From Siniperca chuatsi (Eukaryota; Chordata; Actinopteri; Centrarchiformes; Sinipercidae), in the NCBI RefSeq assembly GCF_020085105.1, contig NC_058046.1:25362675-25426674 (forward strand): DNA of 64,000 nt, read 5' to 3'. The notes under the pieces are model-generated. The model was not told the origin of the DNA. It did not search any database and saw only the letters and a program-made list of their open reading frames with translations. The translations under genes were made by a program, and so were the position numbers. Each line of letters starts with the position of its first letter. The first letter of the stretch is position 1. Below, piece after piece: positions 52,897 through 62,890 of this stretch.

Positions 52897-54010
52897 TATC
52901 TCCATATTGCCCTAAAGTTGTGACAAAACTGTGAAACCTTGTAATGCAAAACAGAATGCCTACTTAAAATGTGTTTACCCCAACAACTGCCCTGGATGTT
53001 TTCAAGTTAACTTTGCGTGATTAAGCTACAAACAAGACTATGCCAAACTATTTTGTCATACATGACAAGAACAAAAAAAGGGAATATCATTGTGGCTAAC
53101 CAACTTCAAACCCACATTTTCCAGACAGACCCATCTGTTACTGGACAAGTGAAGGCCTCTGGCTTCTGCTGAGGCAACATTTTTTACTCAAGCATCAAAA
53201 GCGACACATTTAATACAAAAACTGGCATTACTCTGAGAGAGTTTACCATTATTATACGGCCACACACACATTGTTAACATGTATAACAGGTACACCAGTT
53301 CCATTAACCCTAAAATACAGCAGAAGTGTCTTATCAGAAGCTCATCTTGTGTGCTGTGTAATTTCTCTTTTTTTCTTGAAACTAAGCAACGTAACAGACC
53401 TATAGTGGAAATGTTTTTTTACAGAACTAAAATACAAAAACATCAGTCAGTCAAGGGAACCCACATTACTGACATTCCTGGGCCTCATTATCTCCATGCC
53501 CCTTGGTACTTTAACAACACTAATCACCAGAGAAGCCAAGCTGCCTTCACACCTGAGCACATACATTGTTTTATTAGCTACCAAGTGATTTGGTTGGTTT
53601 GAATTAGTTTAATAATCAAATATTCAACATACTATTGTGGCTTTTTATAAATGATAATTTGCACCCGGGAATAAATATCATGCAACACTGTTTCTATAAA
53701 GCATAGCAGCATAGTTTTGGGTCACAATGTAACGTTACACTCACACTGTAGCCGATCACAAAGATGGTCGATGTATAGCAGTAGCCCACCTATTGGCTAT
53801 AGAGACACATACAATCCCCTGCATCGACAGAATTCACGTATAAAAGACAACGTTTGAAACCAGAAAGTAGCTGCGTCTACATTGTACTGGGTATATTTGC
53901 AAGTCAATGCTGTTGAATCATATTTAATTAGCCCTACCTAAGACCAAAGTGGCTTAACCTACATATAAACAATGCAGGTTACACTATAGGTATCGGCTGT
54001 TATCAAGATG

Positions 54011-54020
54011 ATTGCGCAAA
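54011..54020. promoter_or_regulatory. C/EBP-type palindromic site
   Basis: ATTGCGCAAA contains the C/EBP dimer consensus ATTGCGCAA. It lies just to the left of the CpG-richer promoter candidate. This is a motif match only. Confidence 0.3.
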
Positions 54021-54189
54021 ATACCGTGCGTAAAATCCACAGAATCAGTCCTGTTTCATTTAACATATTGTGCAATTTACTGCTATTTGACAAAAGTCCA
54101 TGTTATGATCACATGAGAGCGATCGATTTAAATGAAACTCATCTTACATGTTGGTAAACAATTCACGGAACATACTGGACTATAAAATA

Positions 54190-54960
54190 GAGAAAACGAG
54201 GTAAAGTGTGGAAACATTTCAACATTTCTGCGAAGCGCTGCGACGAGCCGTTTGTGGATCCTTTCTGTCGCCTAATGTGCTTTGCCAGCCTGGTAATTAT
54301 TTTGGTACACACTCCTGTGGGGCATCTCTTAGAAAACCACGACGCCAAAATAAACGCCGCAAAATATGCAAGCAATTTCTTTTGCGGTTTCGAGCAGGAG
54401 CCGCGATAAGCTCGAGCAAGTAAAGAGGGATTTCTCGGCTTGCCAAGCAGGCTGGTAGAGCGAGAATAGGCACCAGCGGAGCTCCTTTTTGTTGGCACGA
54501 CGTGGAAAAAAAAAAACACACCACCGTAACGCCGAAAACCCTTGCGGTCCTTGCAGCAGCTGGGAGAAAAACGATCCGATCAAAACAGACATGAAAGAAG
54601 CACCCTTACGCATTTACACTCCACCTTACAGAGAAATGATTCATTTTAAATACCTTATTACATCGGTAGGATCGTTCTCAAGCGTTCTTTACCATCCTCT
54701 TGCTCATCTCACAGCCTTCGGGACGCCATGTTGCAAGCTTATGACGTTAGGCTTCCTCACCCCTGACCCACATTTGAATATAAACCAGCCCAGAGTGCAG
54801 CAGAGAAAACATCACACTGTGGGAGGGTTTAGCCACTTTCTCAGCCCAGGACCCTTGGCAACTTTACCTGCAAGATGGCAGAGAGAGAGAGAGCTATATG
54901 CCGTGTTCAGTCTGTGCTTTCGGCCTTCTTCTTCTGCCATCAGCACGGCTCAGCCATGAT
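54190..54960 (-). promoter_or_regulatory. hic2: Candidate hic2 promoter and non-coding exon 1
   Basis: CpG dinucleotides are clearly denser at 54,200-54,560 than in the flanking DNA. Two YY1-like motifs are present: CGCCATGTTG at about 54725 and AAGATGGC at about 54875. There is a CRE-like TGACGT at about 54742. On the minus strand TTGCAG|GTAAAG at 54871/54870 is a good splice donor, and AT|GTAAGA near 54147 is an alternative. A non-coding first exon ending at 54871 would splice to 44433 and give a leader with an in-frame stop before the hic2 ATG. The strand assignment is inferred from the neighbouring gene. Confidence 0.4.
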
Positions 54961-57292
54961 CCCATATTGCTGAATACAGGTCTACGCTGCAAAAAAAAAA
55001 AAAAAAAAAAACGTTGACAAGTTGTTTTGTGTAAGGTCATGAAGATTTAAACAAACAAAATATTTTATGAGATGGTGTGGGGAAACACGCAAGTTTCGAG
55101 TGCAGTTTCACCTAAATGCTATAAAAACAAGTGCCGGTAAGCCATGGACTGAAAGAAAGTGGGAACATCCTTTTCATTAGAAAAAGGTTTTAATCAAGGT
55201 TTGTATCGCAAGCTAACTAAATGATCTTCACTTCACCAGGTTTACATTGCAGATTAATTAACGTGAGGTTTTTTTTGCAGTGTACATTATATCTCTCTGC
55301 AAGATAAAGGGTATAAAGAGTATCTCTGCAATGTATTTAATACGCCTATTGCAATCACCTTAGACAACTGCATCAACCCTGTTTATTCTGAAATCAGTTT
55401 ATTAGTTGGACTTAAGATAATAATTGCAATTTGAGAATTTCAAATTTGTCCTCAAAGCAATAACAGATCTCTAGATGATTGATGGCCAGATTATTTAGAG
55501 TTATCAGCAGAAAAGTAGAGAGAGAGAGAGAGAGAGAGATTCAGAAATTGGGCACCAGATGTGCGGAAGTGTGGCGATGTGTTGGCTCCTCCTCTTTGCA
55601 CAGATGGTCTCACCTATGCCATTTATTGGACCTCTATCAACGAGATTGCTTCGATGCTACCACCCGGCTGCAGCTAAAAATGGATATTCTTGCCCATCGC
55701 ATGCAATGTGCTGAAGAGACAGAGATGAATCTACATATTGTATCAGTTTATTCTCCCATGCTTTATGTTTATGGTTCACATTCCGTGGATAGCGAAGTTA
55801 TGGCGCTGTGCCAAAGTGCTCTTCTGACACTCTGTGGTTGCCGCGGAAACTGCATCCTCTGCGGGGAAGCTCGGCACACTGAGTTGCATAATCAAGGTGC
55901 ATGTGTTTTTGTATTATTAGCTCGCCTTAGCTGAGGATCCTTCACGAAAAACGACAATGGCTATAAGGCAAACACGGCGATAAACCTCATGAAGGATATA
56001 ACGTAAATCAAATTCCTAATAGCCTATATGTCTTTAATTGGAATTTATACAATAATTCAGTGAATCCAGCCGATCAGTCCGGATAGATAATTCCCCCTTT
56101 TGCCAAGTTTCAGTGACAAACGCTTAACATTTACTACAGCAAAAATCTTTTTAATTTAGGTGTCATGAAAACTGCCAAACAGTCTCTGGAAAGATGCTGG
56201 AGGCTTATCAGAACTAGTACTGATAGAGGCGGCGGCACACTTTGTCCTTTGCATACTTCACATGTAATTGTTTCCAATAAGGAACCTTATAGATGTTGAC
56301 AGTTAAAAGAGAAAACAATATGCCTGTCGGTAATTACAAAAAGTTGGCACAGTTTCAGTTATTGAATTTAATTTTTATTTACGGAGATACGTAGTATACA
56401 AAATACAACCAAATTCAAACACGCCCCAGGATCAGTGTCCATGTGTAATTTCCATCAGTTCTTTGTGGAACAACTTTTCTCATGGCAAGACATTCAGACT
56501 AAACACTTAGCCGAGATCTGAAATTCGTTCATTGCGATTTGAGAACAACAATGGAAATAATAAGGTAAAACAGAGTAGATGTGCTGAGTACATTATGAAA
56601 CATTTCCATCTTCCAAGAAACCCAAAGCCTAAACTTGTTCTCGTTTGACAGCAAGCGTGCTTTCCAATGAAACTTCCTCATCAAGTATTTGATTAGCTTG
56701 GTTAGAAAACAACGTTTACTTTGACATCCATCCAACTTTTAAATTAGGCTGCGGGGACTGGGTGCTTATAGGGCCAAGTCGTCCAGGATGTCGCCTTATG
56801 AAGGGAAGCAGAGAAGGGGAAAAAGACATTTGAATCAATTTCAAGATCCAATTACTTATTGCCAAACCAACTCAACATTTGCCTCAGGGCAGATAAAAAG
56901 ACAGAAAGATAAAGAATTTCAAGCAAGATCCAACAAAAAAGAACAGGTAAAACATATAAAATCATAAAGTGCAAAACACATATTCCTACAGTGTAACCGT
57001 GCACAGTGAGCTACAATATATTCATGTCAACAAGTCGTGAAAAGTGGCAGAGGGGCATTCAGAATATTGTCATAAATACATGATATTGAGGGCCTATAAG
57101 TGTTGTTTTGTGATCAAACAAAAATAAACAAATACATTTCCGTTTTCTGCAGCATCTATAGTGATTCGGGGCTCGGGTGTGATCAAATTACTGCGTAAAA
57201 CCTTTGAAAACTGAATTTAACTATCATGAAAGGCATCTTAGGATAACACTGAGTTAACGACGTGTCGACTCGTCGAACACATCATCACCTTC
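54961..57292. other. Intergenic stretch between hic2 promoter candidate and receptor A
   Basis: It starts with a 21-base A run at 54991-55011. An open plus-strand frame at 55479-55934 (151 codons) has no domain I recognise, starts in low-complexity Arg-Glu repeats and is probably not a gene. The minus-strand side at 56790-56890 contains two polypyrimidine-AG acceptors that could serve a second exon of the receptor gene to its right. Confidence 0.5.
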
Positions 57293-58159
57293 TTACGTCC
57301 TCCTGCAGCGGGGTCTCCACACTTGGCTCAGCAGAGCCGCTCTGAGCGCAGTGCACCCTCTGATGTACAGGATGGGGGTCAGGGCAGCATTAACTCGGGG
57401 CAAAATGCGAAGAGGGTCAGTGCCTTCATTTTTAAATGTATAACAGGTTGAACCAATGAAATTGCAGGCAATAATGTGACAGAATATAGGAAGCCACGTC
57501 GCTAAGAAAAACACAGCCACCACCAATATGAGATACACCGATGAGCGCTTGCTGTCTCTCTCCTCAGAGGGAGGCTCCCTCTCCAGCTGGAACCTGGCTA
57601 TGAGGAACAGTCTAATATTCAGCCCTATCATTATAATCACTGTGAATATGTTCCCCACAAACGTACCAATGCTCGTGATCTTTTTGGCTACCCCGATTGT
57701 GACCAGGTTGTGCACAGCCACGATCAAGAAAGCATAGACCCAGTAGGCAAAGATGACCAGCAGGGTCCTGTTTAGGGTCATGCGCTGGGAGTATTTAAAG
57801 GGTGACACCACCGCGTGGTACCTGTCTGCCTGCGCGGCCAGGATGGCCATGTAAGACAGCCCTAGAAATGTGGGTACGATGTAAAAGGTTCTCGTAGGGG
57901 AGTCGAAGCTATCCCTCACATCGAGAACACCAACATAATAATATGACACGCCGGTGCAGATGTCACTGAGGCAGGTGCTCAGCATGTACATGAAGCGGTT
58001 CTCGCTGCGCAGCGCCTTGTTTAGCAGTATGGAGAGAAACACAGACACGTTGAGGAAAATGATGGTCGCAGCCAAGAAAATGCTGAAAAGAAGCATCAAC
58101 ACATTGCCAAAGCTCGTGGGGAGCACCACAAGAGACAAACCCTGGCTTCTGTTACTCAT
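57293..58159 (-). CDS. Orphan class A GPCR-like receptor A
   Basis: A seven-helix receptor of 288 residues, presumably at the plasma membrane; ligand unknown. It has N-glycosylation site NRS at 3-5. TM1 has Asn37, TM2 LSTCLSDICTG has Asp66 at the sodium-site position, and TM3 ends in DRY (112-114). The TM6 motif is TWLP (221-224) in place of CWxP, and the TM7 motif is TPILY (261-265) in place of N/DPxxY. No cysteine is seen at the top of TM3, so the usual TM3-ECL2 disulphide is absent, as in the melanocortin/lipid/cannabinoid/adenosine receptor group. It is a clear paralogue of the plus-strand receptor 2.7 kb away, divergently oriented. The codons before the stop read AGG ACG TAA G, in which GTAAGA is a good splice donor; the true C-terminus may therefore lie in a second exon (acceptor candidates before 56882 and 56794). 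I do not recognise a named orthologue. Confidence 0.85.
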   Translation of the reverse strand: MSNRSQGLSLVVLPTSFGNVLMLLFSIFLAATIIFLNVSVFLSILLNKALRSENRFMYMLSTCLSDICTGVSYYYVGVLDVRDSFDSPTRTFYIVPTFLGLSYMAILAAQADRYHAVVSPFKYSQRMTLNRTLLVIFAYWVYAFLIVAVHNLVTIGVAKKITSIGTFVGNIFTVIIMIGLNIRLFLIARFQLEREPPSEERDSKRSSVYLILVVAVFFLATWLPIFCHIIACNFIGSTCYTFKNEGTDPLRILPRVNAALTPILYIRGCTALRAALLSQVWRPRCRRT

Positions 58160-58711
58160 CGGTGCGGAGAAAACGTGTGCAACAGAGTGTTCAGGCTTCG
58201 TCGCACAGCAAAGACTGACAGCAATGCAGCTGCGTGACTGTACAGCTGAGGCGGAGCGGGCTTACCTCTGCTCTGATTTATGTAGGAAGCACTGTCAAGC
58301 TTACAGGAAGACTTAGACCTGGGTGACTTTAATTCCCATGGACAACAAGTCAACAAGCTCCTGACAAAAACATACAGAGGCCAACAACTTGTACAAATAA
58401 CTGCAGTGACAGGCCTAAAAATGAAAGTACAATCTGACTAAATTCATATTTTATCATTATCTCAGGGCATAAGTAGGTTTATCAATTTAAATTTTACATT
58501 AACACCACATCATAGTTCTGTCTTCAGTACTTTTCATATAAAATTGAGTTGAAGAACATATTAGTCACTAAACTGATGATACAACAACAACAAATAACCC
58601 TTTCTCTATCTCTTATTGTTTCTAAATGTATAGCACCTGAAGCAGTTCAGCATATTTGACGAAGTTGATGTACTAATTTTTGGGTGGTATCCGCATGGTG
58701 TGCACTTATTG

Positions 58712-58752
58712 TAAGTCTCTTTGGATAAAACCATCAGCTAAATAAATGTAAT
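58712..58752 (+). mobile_element. LINE/SINE 3' tail fragment
   Basis: TGTAAGTCTCTTTGGATAAA, then ACCATCAGCTAAATAAATG, closely resembles a 3' tail shared by many fish LINEs and SINEs. Sequence to its left is too degenerate to assign. Confidence 0.6.
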
Positions 58753-59507
58753 ATAGTTTTGCAGGTTCTTCTGCAGTCTCCCTCTGGGTCTGAGGAAAGC
58801 AGCATCAAGAAAGGCATTTTAGCATGAGCAACAAACCAATTGTTTTAGCTTTGCTTGACCTAGAATCTGTTATTACAACTCAAATACAATTTTATTATAA
58901 ATCACCTTTGGCAATTTTAACAATCTTTCTGTTGGCAGAGTCTATTGCTGCATAAGCCAAAACGTTTTACTTCTGTTTAAGTTGTCTGCCCTCTCTTTCT
59001 AATTGTTAAATTATCTAATTCTTATAATGACATGGTTTTCTTTGAATGTAAATCACTTTATGAAAGCACTTCAGCTGAATGAAAGCTGTTTAGTATTATT
59101 AGCAGACATCAGCCTCTGAAACTGCATGCTTGTTTAAATGTTAAGACAAAAAAAAAGGTAATAACCTGCTAAAATCTTTAAACTATTTTGTGCAGCGGTT
59201 TCCAACATTTGTTGCTTTAGGGCCACAAAAGAACAATACTGAACCCTCAGATTTAATAGGAGGAGGCTCCCTTACTGTTTGTGTAACAGTCACATAAACC
59301 CTCTCTAACGGGGCTAATTATTAATCTATAAAAAGGGTCAATTAGTCTACTGGGGCTTTTTTTTAAAACATAACCTTTTTTAATTAGTCATCACCGCTGA
59401 TGAAGACCACTCATGATTCATAGTGTCTGGAAGAAGAAGAAGCTGCCAACAGCATGTGTCAACTGTTCAAAGTGTCTGTGTCTGGGGCAAGAAAAGGATT
59501 TTGTCAA

Positions 59508-59508
<1 letters not shown>

Positions 59509-59555
<47 letters not shown>
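59509..59555. repeat. (TG)n microsatellite
   Basis: A pure TG run of about 46 bases lies between the two divergent receptor genes. Long TG tracts can adopt Z-form DNA, but no role is implied. Confidence 0.97.
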
Positions 59556-59559
<4 letters not shown>

Positions 59560-60740
59560 TAATGCATCTATACCACAGCTTTATTCTCACCTCTTTCAAC
59601 TGGTTTTTATTTCAAGCATATGTTTATAATTGACAGTCCTTAAAGAGAAAATCCTGAGTGGACCAAAAACATTTCTACATGAAGATGTCCACTGTGAGGG
59701 CCAATTAATGAGCGGATCAAACTTTCGGATTTACTGCACATATTGAATTGAACTGAAAAAAAAAACCTTTACAGGCATGTATGGGACAAGAATTGAACAT
59801 GTTTGGTGCAAGATTAGTGATAGTGGAGAGAAGCATTTTGACCTTAAAGTGAAAAAAAATGCGTAGTGCTCCATCTAGTGTTTGAAAAACGCATTGACTT
59901 CAGTCAGGTATTGTAGGGTGAAAGTTCTTATAGATCAAATGATTCAATAACTTTTAAGAGGACAGACATGATCAATATCTTAAAGTAATAACGCAACAAA
60001 AACCAGCTAATGATTGTACAATCCAATGACAGTTTAATGAAGAGGCTTTCAAGTCATCAATGCTTTGTTTGGAAACTTTTTGCAAAATATGCCTGGATTA
60101 AAAGAAAATACAGTGTCTGTTATGGCATGTGTTTACAATATGTTGTTATAATACGATCTGTGTGTGTTGGTTCGTTTTTATGATTGAAACCAGCACTTCA
60201 TGCCCGTGCAGGGTAATTTGGATGGAATATGTAGACACTATGGCTATAATCGCTGTCTACATTTGATAACAACAGAAAACAGGACTAGAGAGGACAAAAC
60301 AGACATTTGTGAGCATTCTACTCATCCTCCATTACAACTGTGTCGTAAAAAAGGAAAGCCTAAAAGGACTTAGACAGTCCGGCAGACTCAAGATTTAGAA
60401 GCTAGTTACGTTTCTGCTCTGCTCTGAAGAGGAGGCAGAAGTGGAGGAAGGGAAGGCACTGAACAAAAGTGATAAAAACGTGATTCAAGTATTCCTGGGT
60501 CATCCTGAACCATGGAGACATCAGACTTCAGGGTGAAAGGAATTTTTAGGACGCGGGCCTCACCAAACCACTAAGAAGGTGTTATGGAAACCACAGGACG
60601 CAAAAACAAGTGACTGGTAATCATCTTGTTTCAACCATTACCGAACACCCCTGGGACTTGTAGTGATTAGGCCTCATTTTTATTCTTTCCATATGCGGCT
60701 GTCCTGCCTGTTAACATGACACTTGTTTATGCTAAAGCCT

Positions 60741-60752
60741 CTGCCCTCTAGA
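60741..60752 (-). promoter_or_regulatory. CTCF-like motif upstream of receptor B
   Basis: The minus strand reads CTCTAGAGGGCAG, which contains the CTAGAGGGCA core of CTCF sites. It lies about 90 bases upstream of the receptor B start codon. This is a motif match only. Confidence 0.25.
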
Positions 60753-60841
60753 GATCAGGAGGGTTGCTTAAACTCTGAGAAGTCGTACCTTTAACACATC
60801 TTTAAATATCATGCTTGCGCGTCTTCTAGCGGAGCGTCAGG

Positions 60842-61708
60842 ATGCTCCTCAACGCCACCGTCCCTCTGTCGGTGGACTTCGACACTCCGGAGGACTTCCT
60901 CATCTTCATCTTCCATATCATGTTCGGCACAAGCGCCGTGCTCGTCGCCGGCTCGGTGGTCATCGCGATATCCGCCACCCGGTCTCTGCGAGGCCAGAAC
61001 CGGTTTATATTCATGCTGAACACGAGCATCAGTGACACTCTGACCGGCTTCTCGGTCTACTACCTCGGCCTCTTCGACGTCCAAGAGGGCTACCCCTCTA
61101 GGAATGGGACATACTACATTTTACCCTCATTTCTAGGTGTCAATGTGTTAACCTTCCTCTTCGCTCAGTTTGACCGGTACTTCGCCGTGTGCCATCCATT
61201 CTTTTACAACCGCTGCATAACAAGGTCTTTTGTCATTGGGATTTGCGCGTTTTGCTGGATTTACACATACTCTATCCTCACGGTGCAGAACATGGTGCCT
61301 ATTTCAAAGGCGGCTCAGATAAACGCGTTTGGTGTGATGACTCTACAGATTATAGTTCTAACTAAAGTGTTGATGACAATTAAATTATACATCATAGCCA
61401 GGCATCACCTGGGGAGAGAGGCGCCCAGTGCTGAGAGGGACAACAAGACGGAGTCGCTGCGCATCATTGTGTTTGTGGTGATTTGCTTCTTGGCTCTGTG
61501 GTGTCCATCCTTTGTCAATATAATTGTCAGACAGTTGACTAGGGAAGGTCTGAGGTTTCGGAATGAAGCTACTAACCTGTTCGCCACCATGGCACGTCTG
61601 AACGCACTGGTCACCCCGGCTGTGTACATCTGGGGCAGCCCGGCGCTGCGGGGTGCCGTGTGGAGCACGGTGTGGCGGAGGCTCTGCTCCAGGCGGAGGG
61701 CAAGGTAA
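60842..61708 (+). CDS. Orphan class A GPCR-like receptor B
   Basis: A 288-residue seven-helix receptor, paralogous to receptor A and the same length. It has N-glycosylation sites NAT (4-6) and NGT (88-90, before TM3). TM2 carries TSISDTLTG (Asp64-65 region), TM3 ends in DRY (111-113), TM6 has LWCP (219-222) and TM7 has TPAVY (259-263). The Asn expected in TM1 is replaced by Ala/Gly, and there is no cysteine at the TM3 start. The ECL3-TM7 segment is basic and the C-tail is Arg-rich (CSRRRAR). The ATG at 60842 is chosen because it fits the paralogue's length; an out-of-frame ATG precedes it at 60811. The final codons read GCA AGG TAA CT: CAAG|GTAACT is a plausible splice donor, and a strong acceptor at 61907-61908 leads into 13 further open codons. 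Ligand and orthology are unknown to me. Confidence 0.87.
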   Translation: MLLNATVPLSVDFDTPEDFLIFIFHIMFGTSAVLVAGSVVIAISATRSLRGQNRFIFMLNTSISDTLTGFSVYYLGLFDVQEGYPSRNGTYYILPSFLGVNVLTFLFAQFDRYFAVCHPFFYNRCITRSFVIGICAFCWIYTYSILTVQNMVPISKAAQINAFGVMTLQIIVLTKVLMTIKLYIIARHHLGREAPSAERDNKTESLRIIVFVVICFLALWCPSFVNIIVRQLTREGLRFRNEATNLFATMARLNALVTPAVYIWGSPALRGAVWSTVWRRLCSRRRAR

Positions 61709-61908
61709 CTGGTCGGTCTGAACACTCGGGCGTTCTTTAAAATGTCACTATTCAGGTGTTTTCCTCGCGTTACGGAAGCCTACTGTTTTAATGGGCTGGG
61801 TTTTAAGTCAAATTAGTAGGCAATTAGCTTTTTTTGTCCAATTGTGTGTGTGAATAAGAACTATTATGTAAGATCATTGCTGTAACTCTCTCTCTCTCTC
61901 TCTTTCAG
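61705..61908 (+). other. Putative alternative 3' intron of receptor B
   Basis: The donor CAAG|GTAACT ends at 61704 and the acceptor (TC)n-TTTCAG at 61907-61908 has an excellent polypyrimidine tract. Removal of these 204 bases eliminates the TAA at 61706-61708 and continues the frame with RIGFNFDGVTNKL before a TAA at 61946-61948. Receptor A has a donor at the same codon position and phase. Confidence 0.5.
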
Positions 61909-61948
61909 AATTGGCTTTAACTTTGATGGAGTGACCAACAAATTATAA
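61909..61948 (+). CDS. Putative last coding exon of receptor B
   Basis: It completes the split Arg codon and adds IGFNFDGVTNKL, then TAA. A polyadenylation hexamer follows 80 bases later at 62029. The exon would replace only the last residue of the unspliced product and extend the C-tail by 12 residues. It is supported by the splice signals and the parallel in receptor A, not by transcripts. Confidence 0.45.
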
Positions 61949-61983
61949 CAGCATCGCTTGCTAACGATGTAAGCATACAGTAT

Positions 61984-62040
61984 ATGAAAAGTGCAATGAG
62001 ATAACTTCTGTCATGAATCGGCGCTGTGAATAAAAACTAA
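61984..62040 (+). mobile_element. LINE 3' tail fragment providing AATAAA
   Basis: TGAAAAGTGCAATGAGATAA, CTTCTGTCATGAATCGGCGC and TGTGAATAAAAAC match, with few changes, the 3' terminal block of fish L2-type LINEs, which ends in a GGCGCTATATAAATAAA-like sequence. Nothing else of the LINE is visible next to it. Confidence 0.65.
62029..62034 (+). terminator. Polyadenylation signal of receptor B
   Basis: AATAAA lies 320 bases after the unspliced stop and 80 bases after the spliced stop. It is the first AATAAA downstream of the gene. Confidence 0.5.
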
Positions 62041-62828
62041 ATATTGTTTTTCACATGAAACACACCTGTCATACTTGTCATAAACAGGTTATATTTATAG
62101 GTTATATATTTAACACAATAATTAAATATTGGGTAATCCTTTTTTGTAATCGCCTCTATTGCTTATCTTGAACTTAGATGTGTTTTTATTTTCTGGAAAA
62201 TTCATCTTCATCCAGGTGCTAACACTGCATGTTACAGGAGTTACAGGAGCCTGCTATTTCCCTGTATTTAACGTCCTGCTATGCCATCTTACTTTTCTTT
62301 GAAGCTGGTATTTAAAGTTTGGATGCCATTTTAATTATACAACTTTTTGCAATAACAGTTGTGAAGTTTACCATACAATAGTAGGCCTGACAGAAATGAA
62401 TCTCACCGTTCATTACCAGTTCAATCGCACAGTAATGACAGGATTGGGGATAATGAGAGGATTAAGTAAATTAAGTCCTTCCCTTCAGGGGCAGGTTCTC
62501 GGGTTAATGCGGCTGTAAATGGTACTGGTCTAAAATAATATGTCCAGCAGTGATAAAGACTAGATCTGAAAGCATACTGCTTCCCTGTTCAGCTCAAGTG
62601 GATTATTTGTTCTACAGGAGTGTCACGACCGCCGCCCTGATCCCGGGGCCGCCGGGGATCCGGGGCAGTCCAGGATACTCGCCCGCGTCGATAAACTTAC
62701 CAGCAGCATTCCCGCAGTGAAACCTTACCTGGAGGGGCGGAAATGGCCGGTAAATTGTTACGTTTTGTTGGTGTAATAACAGACTCTAATAACAGAAAAC
62801 AAACATAAACTGGTTTGGACGCTTCTGA
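62041..62828. other. Intergenic stretch
   Basis: No gene is recognised. A short GC-rich, CpG-rich block at about 62627-62695 stands out from AT-rich surroundings. One frame of it has weak similarity to the receptor TM7 region, but this is not convincing. Confidence 0.5.
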
Positions 62829-62890
62829 TGGTTCAGTTTGACCGGTGTTTTGCCGTGAGTCATTCTTTCTTTTATGGTCGACGCGTATAG
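62829..62890 (+). pseudogene. Remnant of a third receptor paralogue
   Basis: Translation of 62831-62887 gives VQFDRCFAVSHSFFYGRRV, followed at once by a stop. The same region of receptor B reads AQFDRYFAVCHPFFYNRCI, covering the end of TM3, the DRY motif and the second intracellular loop. The DNA match is also clear (CAGTTTGACCGGT is identical). The Tyr of DRY has become Cys and no neighbouring domain is recognisable, so this is a small relic, about 1.1 kb downstream of receptor B in the same orientation. Confidence 0.8.

Larger units (their letters stand above)
44436..54871 (-). other. hic2: Inferred hic2 intron 1
   Basis: There is no coding frame with recognisable homology between the coding exon and the CpG-richer region near 54.5 kb. 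The stretch holds microsatellites at 45232-45279 (ATT), 47476-47496 (CA), 51200-51291 (TC then GT) and 51651-51682 (CTC), plus old repeat fragments. The block at 47690-47850 is non-repetitive, with a TAATGGATTACGG homeodomain-like motif, and looks like an intronic regulatory element. The intron's extent depends on the exon-1 call and is inferred. Confidence 0.4.
58160..60841. other. Shared 5' intergenic region of the divergent receptor pair
   Basis: This 2.7 kb lies between the two start codons and should hold both promoters. No coding frame is seen. It includes a LINE/SINE tail at about 58712-58752, a long GT microsatellite at 59509-59555 and a CTCF-like site near 60741. On the plus-strand side an ATG at 60811 opens an out-of-frame upstream reading frame that overlaps the receptor B start. 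Confidence 0.6.

Noticed and set aside
54163..54613. Overlapping 60-120-codon frames on both strands near 54.4 kb
   Set aside because: They arise from CpG-richer DNA with few stops; no homology and mutually exclusive frames. Better explained as promoter or UTR.
55479..55934. 151-codon plus-strand frame as a gene
   Set aside because: It starts in an Arg-Glu low-complexity run, has no recognisable domain, and lacks supporting splice or polyadenylation context.
62627..62695. TM7-like receptor fragment (frame with GIRGSPG)
   Set aside because: Similarity to the receptor IWGSPA region is limited to a few residues, and it lies upstream of the TM3 relic, the wrong order for one gene.
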